From Gnetum montanum (lineage: Eukaryota; Streptophyta; Gnetopsida; Gnetales; Gnetaceae), in NCBI GenBank assembly GCA_015680685.1, contig MNCI01003613.1, positions 744,594 through 808,593 on the forward strand: DNA of 64,000 nt, written 5' to 3'. The notes beneath the pieces were generated by a model that worked only from the letters and a program-made list of their open reading frames with translations, did not search any database and was not told where the DNA came from. Of the stretch, positions 24,765-34,819 are shown in pieces; the stretch's first letter is position 1, and every line of letters begins with the position of its first letter. The position numbers were made by a program, and so were the translations under genes.

Positions 24765-26214
24765 TAGTAGCTAGCAGTCAATTTGGATGTGCTTGCATAT
24801 ATTTCAAGACTTAGGAAGCCAGGAGCCAACATGTAGACTACTCATATTGGCTAGTCGATTATGATATAATTGGCTTCAAAGCTGGACCATTAACCTCAAT
24901 GGAATTTGATTAATATTAGTTAACACATGATTTTAAAAAAGAAGATAATTGATACAAGAATAACTAGTTAGGCATTGGACTAGTACTGCAAAGGATACAA
25001 CATGGTACTTAATCTATATCGCAAGTTATTGACACATAATAAATATTATATCTTATTTTTGGTGATAGTGGAAATGCTAGAGCCTTAGGATAGTGAAAGG
25101 CTTGATACTAGCCATAATGTAACCCAATGGTTTAAAATTGATATGCATAAGGTTTTTGAACCCAATAGTTAGTCTTATCATACATCATGATTAGCCTAGA
25201 TAAATAAGGTATTACACAAAGTAGTCCTTAATGGCTAGCAATGTTATTATCAATGTTGTAGAAACTCTAGTGTCTAATGCTGGAATTCCTCATGGGAATA
25301 TCACTAGAAGCACAATCATGATTAATGATAGAAACCATGTTAATGGATATGTTATTAGAATTGGTAATGAATAAGTTAATTATTATGTTTATTTAATAGA
25401 TTTATTAATCGATAATTATTAGTAATTCTAATAATGTATTTTGTAGCATGGACCCCATCATCTAATCCTAGTTCATGGAGCTTCAAGGTGGGATTTCTAT
25501 ACTACAAATATGTTCTAATGCTTTAGGCATGTGTTGCATGAAGATTTAGTAGGAAGCTTTGGAAATGGATGAGGAGCTAGATGAAGGATTAATATCAGAC
25601 AAAACTTATTTCTTATTGTATTTCATTATATATTTTGCATTATTCTATGGATTTTTATTTTGGCCATAAATATCAAATTTTTTCTTAAACTTTGATGTTA
25701 TCTTATGATGATCCTAAGTAGTAATAAATGTGATGGTGTGGATTTTTAAAGGATTTCTAGGTTATTAAGTTTCTAATTTTTTTATATGCTTATATAATTA
25801 TAAAAGTGTTAAATTACCTTAAATGTTTGCTAAGTGATTAAGCTTTGTTTATCACATTTTGATGAATGATTAAGTTATTAATTAAACTTATAAGTATGAT
25901 TTTGGATGTGACATAGTTATTCCCATTTTGTAGTAACATATGGTACTTTTCCAAGAATAATTAATTATATTGAAGGATAATGTTCATGTACATTGTTTAT
26001 TATAATAGTGTGAATTGTAGCTTCTAGACTTCATCTTCTAATCTTGCTGTATAATGCTTTAAGGTGGTTTCCTCTACAGTGAAGTTGTGCTAATCTTTCC
26101 TACATGGTTCACATAGATTGTGTATGATACATTGGAGGAGGACAAGAAGGTGCTAGAGGAAGGATTACAACTTTATAAATGGTTATAGTGGCTATAACCA
26201 AATCCAAATCATGC
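24765..26214. other. AT-rich stretch before F pol, nothing recognised
   Basis: No supported gene. The last part (from 25,791) belongs to the segment duplicated at 29,095. Confidence 0.4.
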
Positions 26215-26765
26215 TAGAGGATCAATCCAAAACAACATTCACGAGTCCCTAGGAAATGTTTGCATATTCAAAGATGCCTTTTGATCTATGCAATGCTCTT
26301 GCAACATTCCAATGCTTAGTCTTAAGCATTTTTTTAGTGACAAATTGGTTGTGGGGTGGAATTCTTCATAGATGACTTATCCACCTATGACACCACATTT
26401 GAGCAAGCCTTGGACCACCTTGAGCAAGTGCTTAAAAGGTGTGTGGAGATAAATCTTTGACTATATTGGTAAAAGAGGCATTTGATGGTCTAGAAGGGCA
26501 TTGTACCAGGGCAAAATATTTCTTAGGTAGCAATTGAGGTAGACCTTGAAAAGATAAAGGTCATTCAAGGAATAACTAGCTAACTAGAAATCATTAAATA
26601 TGTCTTTTCATTCCTTGGACACATTAGCTACTACCAACATTTTATAGAGAATTTCTCTAAGATCACAAAATCATTGGTTGAGCTTACAAAGAAATATATT
26701 CCATTCATACGAACCAAGGAATGTGAAAATGCATTCCAAAGCCTCAAGAAGAAGCTCGTAAAGAC
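25791..26765 (+). repeat. Direct near-duplicate, copy 1
   Basis: Nearly identical to 29,095-30,044. Differences seen include AAATGTTTG versus AAACGTTTG, GCAATTGAGG versus GGGATTGAGG, and about 24 bases missing from copy 2 near its end. Copy 1 runs directly into the 688-base gap; copy 2 starts right after a single N. Confidence 0.9.
26215..26765 (+). pseudogene. Reverse transcriptase fragment of element F, copy 1
   Basis: Decayed Ty3/gypsy RT in shifting frames: FAYSKMPFDLCNALATFQC, then VFIDDLSTYD-like codons (the catalytic DD region), then FEQALDHLEQVLKRC and FLGHISYYQHF, ending in the connection region (SKITKSLVELTKKYIPF). Ty3/gypsy RT copies the element RNA into DNA; this one has many stops. 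The sequence stops at the assembly gap. Confidence 0.75.
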
Positions 26766-27453
26766 NNNNNNNNNNNNNNNNNNNNNNNNNNNNNNNNNNN
26801 NNNNNNNNNNNNNNNNNNNNNNNNNNNNNNNNNNNNNNNNNNNNNNNNNNNNNNNNNNNNNNNNNNNNNNNNNNNNNNNNNNNNNNNNNNNNNNNNNNNN
26901 NNNNNNNNNNNNNNNNNNNNNNNNNNNNNNNNNNNNNNNNNNNNNNNNNNNNNNNNNNNNNNNNNNNNNNNNNNNNNNNNNNNNNNNNNNNNNNNNNNNN
27001 NNNNNNNNNNNNNNNNNNNNNNNNNNNNNNNNNNNNNNNNNNNNNNNNNNNNNNNNNNNNNNNNNNNNNNNNNNNNNNNNNNNNNNNNNNNNNNNNNNNN
27101 NNNNNNNNNNNNNNNNNNNNNNNNNNNNNNNNNNNNNNNNNNNNNNNNNNNNNNNNNNNNNNNNNNNNNNNNNNNNNNNNNNNNNNNNNNNNNNNNNNNN
27201 NNNNNNNNNNNNNNNNNNNNNNNNNNNNNNNNNNNNNNNNNNNNNNNNNNNNNNNNNNNNNNNNNNNNNNNNNNNNNNNNNNNNNNNNNNNNNNNNNNNN
27301 NNNNNNNNNNNNNNNNNNNNNNNNNNNNNNNNNNNNNNNNNNNNNNNNNNNNNNNNNNNNNNNNNNNNNNNNNNNNNNNNNNNNNNNNNNNNNNNNNNNN
27401 NNNNNNNNNNNNNNNNNNNNNNNNNNNNNNNNNNNNNNNNNNNNNNNNNNNNN
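26766..27453. other. Assembly gap (688 N)
   Basis: Unknown bases. Long open frames drawn across it have no meaning. Confidence 1.
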
Positions 27454-29093
27454 ATTTCTCAACTTAATTTAACAACCCAAACTACTAATGTGTTTCCAGT
27501 TGATCCGTGATGTGTCTGTTATCAATGTTTTTGCCTTAACCACCCTTACCATTGCAGCGATATCTTCTCTAAACTCAGAGCTTAACGTCACATGTAAGCA
27601 GCGGGTGTAGACAGCAATTTCGTACTTGTCAGTGCTCTGGTAATCACTCCTGCATCTACATCGCCATGAGGAATGGCACGGTAGAATCCAAACAGCAAGT
27701 TCTGTTAGGGTTTCCATGCCATGACCAAACTGCAAACAGTTATGACCAAATGCCAGGGTAGCGAGGTTCGTGGAAGTAGTTGTGCTATTCCTTGTACATG
27801 GTGTTGTTTTTGGAGGCCCACTCTCCTGACCGCCGTTCACGCCTGCGATCTCTGCCTCCTCTGGCCGAACCCCCGCCTGCGCCTCTGCCTGCGAAAATCG
27901 GCTCTCGTGCGCCCAGATCTACGCGTCCTCTGCCTCGCCACAGCCATCGTTGGTTCGTTGTTCTGTAACTCCTGTGGCCGCGCACGCTGCTAACTCCTCC
28001 GCAAGTCGCCCACAGCAACCCTCAGCCCGATCCATGCAGTCCTTTTTGCTGTCGTTCGTGATTTCTGTTGACGTCGTCCTCTTCAACGACACCTACCATA
28101 TTTTTTTGGCCAACCGCGCCAGCCTTGAACTCTATCAACCGCTGCTGCTGCTGGTTTTCATATGTACCTCCTTTCCTTGCATTTGCGTTTTCTGCGATTC
28201 GCGAGGAGTTTTGTTTCTTCTTCCGAATTCTATTTTTTCTTGGGCTCCGCATGGCGGCCGCACGGCATTCTGCTGCTACAACACTGAGCTGCTCACAAAA
28301 AAAATGTCTGTGTTCGAGTTCTGCTGCTACTGCTGATGATCAGAGACTATGATTGTTTGCATTTTGAATTATGATTGTAGACGCCCCGCCATGGACGATA
28401 TTTATTGTCTTTTTCATGTTATGTTCCGGTAGCAAATTTTTTTGTCGTTTAATCTTCTCCTGCTCGATTTCGATCCAGAATTTGCGAAGGTTGAATTTGT
28501 AGTCCTGGCAACATTGCAGCTGGCAAGGGTGCCCGCATTCCAGTGTTTTCTGGCACTGCCTACTGCGCTGCCGTGATTCTGTTGCCATTTCAGGCTCCTG
28601 CTCTATTGAAAATTTTGGGTGTCGTCGTTGTTTAGATTCTACAGTTTTCTTAACCAAAGAATCTGAATTTTGTCCTGGAAAAGCAGTTGGTTTTCATCAT
28701 GTTCCTGTCTTTACCTGTATAGTTGGCGTTGATAGTGGTGTTTCGGTTCCCATGATGAGAGCGTATGATCCGAGGCTCAGGGATAGTGAATCCTGGGCCA
28801 TGTCCATGCCAATTACATTGGTAGCACAGCCCATGCCGGAGAAACTAAAGGCTTTGATATTGTCCTTCTCACCTCCTTGAAACGTCCAAGAATTGACTGC
28901 AGGAGCTTCCGATTCAACATCGTCTTCTATGCCAATTGTTCCATTTGCAAAATTTTTATTTTCTATACTCAATTTTAAAATAACAATTTTGCAAACATCC
29001 ACTAATAATTTCTCCATTTTATTATTCATACAATCTATTGATTTTATTTTTCGAATTTGGAACTTAGAATTGTTGATAAATGCCTTAGCTTGG
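27454..29093. other. CpG-rich island contig, foreign to its surroundings
   Basis: Between the gap and the single N at 29,094 the composition changes abruptly: GC- and CpG-rich, with CGCC and GCGC words absent from the flanks. Several overlapping open frames exist on both strands (27,469-27,840 minus, 27,950-28,336 plus, 28,022-28,252 minus), none recognised and probably a result of high GC. It contains the ketoacyl-CoA synthase-like fragment. It separates two near-identical 1-kb flanks, so it may be misplaced in the scaffold. Confidence 0.6.
28697..29029 (-). pseudogene. 3-ketoacyl-CoA synthase (KCS)-like fragment in a 110-codon frame
   Basis: Around 28,858-28,740 the minus strand reads KAFSFSGMGCATNVIGMDMA and, after a short spacer, SYALIMGTET. 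In plant KCS enzymes, which condense malonyl-CoA with long acyl-CoA in the ER to make very-long-chain fatty acids, the active-site cysteine lies in a GMGCSAG motif followed by IDLAKDLL and SYALVVSTE. Here the cysteine is kept but the flanks differ, and the sequence before and after is not KCS. It looks like a captured or decayed exon piece of about 40 codons. Recognised from motif memory only. Confidence 0.5.
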
Positions 29094-29094
29094 N

Positions 29095-30044
29095 TATATA
29101 ATTATAAAAGTGTTAAATTACCTTAAATGTTTGCTAAGTGATTAAGCTTTGTTTATCACATTTTGATGAATGATTAAGTTATTAATTAAACTTATAAGTA
29201 TGATTTTGGATGTGACATAGTTATTCCCATTTTGTAGTAACATATGGTACTTTTCCAAGAATAATTAATTATATTGAAGGATAATGTTCATGTACATTGT
29301 TTATTATAATAGTGTGAATTGTAGCTTCTAGACTTCATCTTCTAATCTTGCTGTATAATGCTTTAAGGTGGTTTCCTCTACAGTGAAGTTGTGCTAATCT
29401 TTCCTACATGGTTCACATAGATTGTGTATGATACATTGGAGGAGGACAAGAAGGTGCTAGAGGAAGGATTACAACTTTATAAATGGTTATAGTGGCTATA
29501 ACCAAATCCAAATCATGCTAGAGGATCAATCCAAAACAACATTCACGAGTCCCTAGGAAACGTTTGCATATTCAAAGATGCCTTTTAATCTATGCAATGC
29601 TCTTGCAACATTCCAATGCTTAGTCTTAAGCATTTTTTTAGTGACAAATTGGTTGTGGGGTGGAAGTCTTCATAGATGACTTATCCACCTATGACACCAC
29701 ATTTGAGCAAGCCCTGGACCACCTTGAGCAAGTTCTTAAAAGGTGTGTGGAGATAAATCTTTGACTATATTGGTAAAAGAGGCATTTGATGGCCTAGAAG
29801 GGCATTGTACCAGGGCAAAATATTTCTTAGGTAGGGATTGAGGTAGACCCTGAAAGGATAAAGGTCATTCAAGGAATAACTAGCTAACTAGAAATCATTA
29901 AATATGTCTTTTCATTCCTTGGACACATTAGCTACTACCAACGTTTTATAGATAGTTTCTCTAAGATCACAAAATCATTGGTTGAGCTTACAAAGAAATA
30001 TATTCCATTCATACGAACCAAGGAATGTGAAAAAGCCTCGTAAA
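29095..30044 (+). repeat. Direct near-duplicate, copy 2
   Basis: Counterpart of 25,791-26,765; starts directly after N 29,094 and continues uninterrupted into the RNase H and integrase region of F. Confidence 0.9.
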
Positions 30045-30050
30045 GACTCA
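29519..30050 (+). pseudogene. Reverse transcriptase fragment of element F, copy 2
   Basis: Same RT segment as copy 1 (MPF, LCNALATFQC, DDLSTYD, FLGHISYYQ). This copy is followed without a break by the RNase H region, so it is the true upstream neighbour. About 24 bases of the connection region are deleted compared with copy 1. Many stops. Confidence 0.75.
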
Positions 30051-30444
30051 AAATTTATGAGCACTTGACTGGTCTAGAACATTTCATATAATGACAGATG
30101 CATCAAATTATGCCTTATGAACTTTGCTTACACAGTTGGATGATAATAAACATTCATATTACATCCACTACTTAAGTTGAAGCATTATGGGTGCATAGCT
30201 AAATTACACAATGAAGAAAGAACTAATGGTAGTGGTGTATGATCTAGAGACATTCATGCACTATGTGCTTACATACAAAGTGTTTTTGCACATTGATCAC
30301 AATGTCATTTACTTCCTCATGAATAAGCTAATGATGAGCCCCCATATCATACGATTGTTGATGATCTTGCAGGAGTTCGTTCTTACAATGATAAATCAGA
30401 AGGGGATTGAGAATGTGGTCGCTAATCACTTGTCTTGGTTATGA
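30051..30444 (+). pseudogene. RNase H domain of element F
   Basis: The plus strand reads HIMTDASNYAL, then TLLTQLDDNKHSYYIHYLS, then an open 78-codon stretch (30,211-30,444) KKELMVVVYDLETFMHYVL and HIDHNVIYFLMNK, ending ENVVANHLSWL. This is the gypsy RNase H order (TDAS, KELLAVV, TDH, ENxVADHLSRL). The third acidic position is kept as HIDH. The type differs from the RNase H of element A, so F is another gypsy lineage. Decayed. Confidence 0.75.
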
Positions 30445-30599
30445 TGGGATAATAAAGAGAAGGAGAGCCTACTTTCTAACCAATTTTTTGATGACTTATC
30501 TTTATTAGTACAAAAAATGAACAAGTGCTCAATGAACCAAAATGGTATGATGGCATCCTCACTTATCTACTTACTTAAGAGATTCCATAAGATATAGAC

Positions 30600-31195
30600 T
30601 ATAAGAAGGAACAATAGTTTCTTCATCAGGCCAAACACTTCATGGAAATCAACGCACACCTTTACAAGGTGTACCATGATGGTCTAGTTCATTAGTGTGT
30701 ACCTAATGCTGATCAACTACATGTTCTCTAAGATGCTCATGAGGGTCCTTGTGGGGGCCATTATGCTAGGAGATGCATGATCATTAAGATCCTAATGGCA
30801 TGGTATTATTGGCCAACCATCTTCAAGGATGTCCACCAATTTATCTACTCTTGTGAACATTTTCAATGAGATGGTGAGATGACTGCTCAAGTGGAGAGAC
30901 CTCAATAATGGATCCAACAAGTAGAACCATTTGACATATGGGGCATCAACTTCATGGACTCTATCATGCCCATGTTAAATGGAAAGGCATACATAATTGT
31001 CACTATTAATTATTACACAAAATGAGCAGAAGCTGTAGCCATCATCGACTATACATCATCTATTGCTATGCAATTTCATAAATTAACAACACCCTACCAC
31101 CCCCAAGCCAATAGTTAAGCAGAAGTTACTAATAGGATATCATAAAGATCTTGACAAGAACTATTAACAAATATAGGAGAGACTAGAGCATAAAA
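30600..31195 (+). pseudogene. Integrase fragment of element F
   Basis: Fragments in several frames: DAHEGPCGGHYA (zinc-binding HHCC part, with CEHF in place of CxxC), WYYWPTIFKDVHQF, FDIWGINFMDSIMP (first catalytic Asp of D,D-35-E), then YHPQANS and AEVTNR, then LTRTINKYRRD. The middle of the core (the DNG part) is missing. It ends near 31,195, head-on against the truncated integrase of A on the other strand. Confidence 0.7.
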
Positions 31196-32241
31196 ATAAA
31201 TGATTCCTGTAACGACGAAAAATGTTGATCGCTGGAAACTACCAAACAAACTTGTAATTCGAGGGGCAGCACCGCCTCGGATCCATAGACTAGGCTATAG
31301 GGCGTACTGTCTGTAGCTTTTCTGCATGTGGTACGATACGCCCATAGCACATAGAGGATCTTTTCATGCCAGCATCTCTTGTTGCTGTCGAGCATTTTCT
31401 TGAGTAAGTTGATAATGACCTTGTTTGTCACTTCAGCTTGACCATTCACTTGTGGGTAATAAGGTGAGGAAAAATATTGTTTGATACCAAGGTTGTCACA
31501 AAAGGATTTGGTTTCCAGACTGCTAAATTGTGGCCCATTGTCGGTCATGATAGTCATCGGGAGACCAAATCTAGTTACAATGTTATCTAGAATGAAGTGA
31601 CATATCTGTTGCAACAAGATCTTTCGTAAAGGGATGGCTTCCACCCACTTCGTAAAGTGCTTGGTGGTAGTGATTATGAAGCTATGACCTACGGAAGATT
31701 TTGGTGTGATAGGCCCTATAATGTATAATCCCCATCGTTGAAAGGGCCATGTTATCTGAGTCGTGTGTAGTTTTGTAGGTGACACATGTATAAGGTTTGC
31801 ATAATGCTGACACATGTCGCATGTTTTAACCTTCGTAAGACAATCTTTTTCCATGTACGGCCAATAATACCCTAAGCGATGGATTTTAGAGGCCATGGCT
31901 CATGGCGCTACGTGTCCTCCGCATAATCCCTCGTGGACTTCGCCAACTATACGTTGCACCTGATCTTTGTTAATGCAAGTAAATAGTACTCCATCAAAAG
32001 AGCATCTACAGAGGCTACTATCTTCCATGATGACGTACTGCCTAGCTTGATTGCGAATAGCGTCTTTCTGCACATGTGTTAACTCGTGTGGTGGTTCACC
32101 ATGCAAGAGGTAATTTTTAAGGTTTTCGTACCACTCTGGCGTTCTATCCTCAAGCAGTGAAGATATTTGTGCCGCCTGAATGATAGGGTCTGTACAATCT
32201 GTTATTAAGATGGGACAAGTGTCAAACAGGTGTGATGGCAC
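31183..32241 (-). pseudogene. Integrase of element A
   Basis: Minus strand 32,241-31,900 carries the N-terminal zinc-binding part (VHEGLCGGH; then KTCDMCQHYA after an in-frame TGA at 31,897-31,899, a likely CGA-to-TGA change). 31,896-31,183 carries the catalytic core: WGLYIIGPI, MTDNGPQFSS and NGQAEVTNK. The first catalytic Asp is replaced by Tyr (WGLYIIG for the usual WGMDIIG); the second Asp and the Glu remain. YGSEAVLPLELQV marks the C-terminal region, soon truncated near 31,190 where element F begins. Integrase inserts the cDNA into the chromosome; this copy is inactive. Confidence 0.85.
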
Positions 32242-32448
32242 ATTTAAAGCTAATGTAGCCAGTGTGTTGGCTAGTGTGTTATCATTTCAGGGCACGTGTT
32301 GGACATCGATCGTTGTGAACCGCTTCAGAAGATCTTTAGCCATATCGCAGTAGGGCTATAAATGTACAGCCTTGCAGGCGTAGACTCCTGTGATTTGATT
32401 TATAATGAGCATCGAATCTCCCCTAATTGCCAGGTGTTGAACATCAAG

Positions 32449-32766
32449 CTATTTGGCTATTTGTAATCCTCTTAGGAGTCCCTCGTACTCTGCCACGTTG
32501 TTCGTACAGGGAAAGGTCAAGCAGTAAGCGTGAAGACACACATCCTCAGCTGATAGCGTAATGACTGTGGTGACACTGCCGCCTCTAGTGGTTGAAGCTT
32601 CGTCAAAATATAATGTTGCTTCGGGGCCTGTTAAAACAGGGCTTAAACTATGTACATGCTCATCTGGAATTTTAGGCTCTATGGTTGCCTGGCTGTCAAT
32701 AGGCGACATTATTAGTTGGTCAGCTATCGCTTGGCCTTTCATAGAAGATTGACCAATGTAATGCAA
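32449..32766 (-). pseudogene. Second, archaeal-type RNase H (aRNH) of element A
   Basis: LYFDEASTTRGG, then TNNVAEYEGLLRGLQIAK. This FDGAS..TNNxAEYEALL pattern is the extra RNase H carried after the ordinary gypsy RNase H in the Tat/Ogre lineage. The first catalytic region reads FDEAS rather than FDGAS. It is in the same frame as the RNase H and integrase around it. It supports assigning A to Tat/Ogre. Confidence 0.75.
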
Positions 32767-32790
32767 ATCGAATTCTGCCGTGATAGCCTT

Positions 32791-33105
32791 CTAACAAGCT
32801 ATTTTACTACTTTCGTACAGATTATGCGTAATAGCCCTAAGGATTTTATTTTTGCAGATTATGTTGACCTGGCTATGAAAGAGATAGTGTCTGCACTTTT
32901 TGAGTGTAAACACTAACGCTAAGCAACTACGCTCTACTTCATTGTACCTCGTTTCATACGCACATAGAGCATGACTAAAGTAGTAGATGGGTATTTCTAA
33001 CCCATCATCTCTCCTTTGACAGAGTAATGCAGCTAAGGCTACGTCCGATGTTGCGAGGTAAATGTAAAATGGTTGATCCCTTTGTGGCAGGAATACTGTT
33101 GGCAA
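32791..33105 (-). pseudogene. RNase H of element A
   Basis: QPFYIYLATSDVALAALL, then PIYYFSHALCAYETRYNEVE, then RHYLFHSQVNIICKNKIL. This is the ordinary Ty3/gypsy RNase H next to RT, with the usual Asp (xxDAS or VSDxA) kept as TSDVA. A frameshift separates it from RT upstream. It ends in a stop after SSKIAC, before the aRNH. Confidence 0.75.
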
Positions 33106-34333
33106 GCATTGAAGTTCTTACTTCAAGCTGTCAAACGCACACTGACAATCGTCTGTCCATTCGAAATTAATCCCCTTTTTAAGAAAATGCTGCATGAGGT
33201 GTAACTTATCTGTTAATCTCGAAATGAACCGCCTGATAAATTGTAACCTCCCTTGCAATCCACATAATTGCTTGAGGTTTGTAGGGGGTGTCAATTCAAC
33301 AATGGCTTTAACTTTGTCAAGGTCTACTCGTATACCAGTTTCCGAACACCCACTTCTTTGGGTTGAGCCAGAGGTCGTATTTAGAGCATCTTTTAAGGAC
33401 TAACTCTAGATCCTCCGAATGATCTTCTGACCTTATAGACTTAACAACTATATCATAAACATAATCATTCAGTCTCCCTAGGAGCTAATCGCTAAAGATA
33501 TATGTCATAGCTCGTTGATATGTAGCTCCGGCATTTTTCAAACTGAAAGACATCATGGTGTAACAAAAGGTCCCCCAGGGTGTCATAAAGGTAGTTGTCA
33601 GCTGGTGTTCTGGGTTGATGCGTATTTGATTGTAGCCTGAGAAGCCATCCATGAAGGATAAAAGCGCATGTCTAGCGGTTGTATCCACTAGTTGGTCGAT
33701 ACTCGGTAATGGGAAATTATCCTTGATTGTAGCTTTGTTCAAGTCTCGGAAGTCTATGCAGATGCGTATCCCTCCGGTCTTTTTAGGAACAACTACAATG
33801 TTAGATACCCAGTTTGAGTAATCAACCGCACGAATAAAACTAGCCTGGTACAGTTTAGTGATCTCATCATGTACTGCTAGCGCGACTTCTGGCTTCATTT
33901 TTCGTGCTTTCTATCTAACTACTTTGATATGGGGATCTAGAATTATGTTGTGCTATATTAATCTTGGGTCTAGTCCCAGCATATCTTTGTATGACTATGC
34001 AAACACTGTGATGTTGTTCTGGAGGACCTGCCTTATGTTATCATGTACCTTTTGGTCTAGTAAAGAACTAACCTTAAGAGTTTTAGGCTCACCTTTATGC
34101 ATAACCACAGAGACCTCGTTAAGGAGATCTTCGGTTACATCTCCAGCTTCCAGATCTAGCGTGCGCTTTGATTGTTCTGGCCAGTCTTCAGATGTTTTTG
34201 ACGTGGCTATGATTGCGTCATCGAGGGCAAGGTTAGTTTCTACTAGTGTGGGATCAAATTATCTAATGATTTCCCCTTGGGGGCCTATTAAAACTAGGAG
34301 CGCAGATAAAGTTTCATCCATTTGGCAATTGTC
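33106..34333 (-). pseudogene. Reverse transcriptase of element A
   Basis: A possible 3' splice site (TTTTGCAG) ends at 34,334 and ATG follows at 34,321; the frame runs through VFA(stop)SYKDMLGLDPRLI to 33,898-33,485, which holds FIRAVDYSNWVSNIVVVPKK, FRDLNKATIKDNFPLPSID, MDGFSGYNQI and GTFCYTMMSFSLKNAGATYQ. The catalytic box at about 33,450 reads YVYDIVVKS where functional enzymes have YVDDIVVKS, so one catalytic Asp is lost. Several stops of TGG-to-TAG and CAA-to-TAA type. Not active. The upstream neighbour is not protease but the 5' end of the antisense gene. Confidence 0.85.
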
Positions 34334-34345
34334 CTGCAAAATTGT
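34334..34345 (-). promoter_or_regulatory. Candidate 3' splice site before A RT
   Basis: The minus strand reads a pyrimidine-rich TTTTCCTAATTACTTTC, then TTTTGCAG, then the RT leader. It would serve splicing of gag-PR to RT across the antisense gene, as known for the intron of Ogre elements. Inference. Confidence 0.4.
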
Positions 34346-34819
34346 CAAATATGAAAGTAATTAGGAAAATGCTAAGTTGGATGCGATAAACATTTAGCGT
34401 ATAGCACTTGGTTTAGTCTAAAAGGAAAAAGGATGTGATGTGATGTTGTTGAGCGTGGGAAGCTAACTGAATTTTGAACATTGTGAACAGCCTGTAATTA
34501 ATGCGACCTGATTACGAGGAGATAAGATGCAATAGTTTAAGGTCGTTTTGGACCGTGGTGTATGCGATATCTACCTCAATTAATGCCTTGATTTTTGGGT
34601 TCCAGCTCATACTGACACTAGCATTTGGGCAAGTTTTGCTTAAGTCAGGTGTCAAGTTGGTTAGTTTCGCATATAAGTAGGTAGTTCATATCGAAAATAG
34701 GCTATTGGCTATTGCAAATTTGAATTCTCGGCTGTCACAGAGAGAAGGAGAAAGAGCAAAATATTGCACCGCGTTATTTGCAAAGGTGTTCAGGTGTGAA
34801 GGTGTTCAGGACTACAACA
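34346..34819 (+). promoter_or_regulatory. Region between RT and antisense gene of A, candidate promoter
   Basis: No gene. A single TAGTTTAAGGTCGTTTTGGAC unit lies at about 34,533-34,553. CATATAAGTAG near 34,670 is a TATA-like site about 150 bases before the ATG of the antisense gene. A purine-rich leader (GAGAGAAGGAGAAAGAG) follows. Confidence 0.35.

Noticed and set aside
26671-27510. Long open frames on both strands across the N gap
   Set aside because: They exist only because N bases hide stops; only the short flanking part is real RT sequence.
27469-28352. Overlapping frames in the CpG-rich island as genes
   Set aside because: High GC removes stops in several frames at once; no domain and no agreement on strand.
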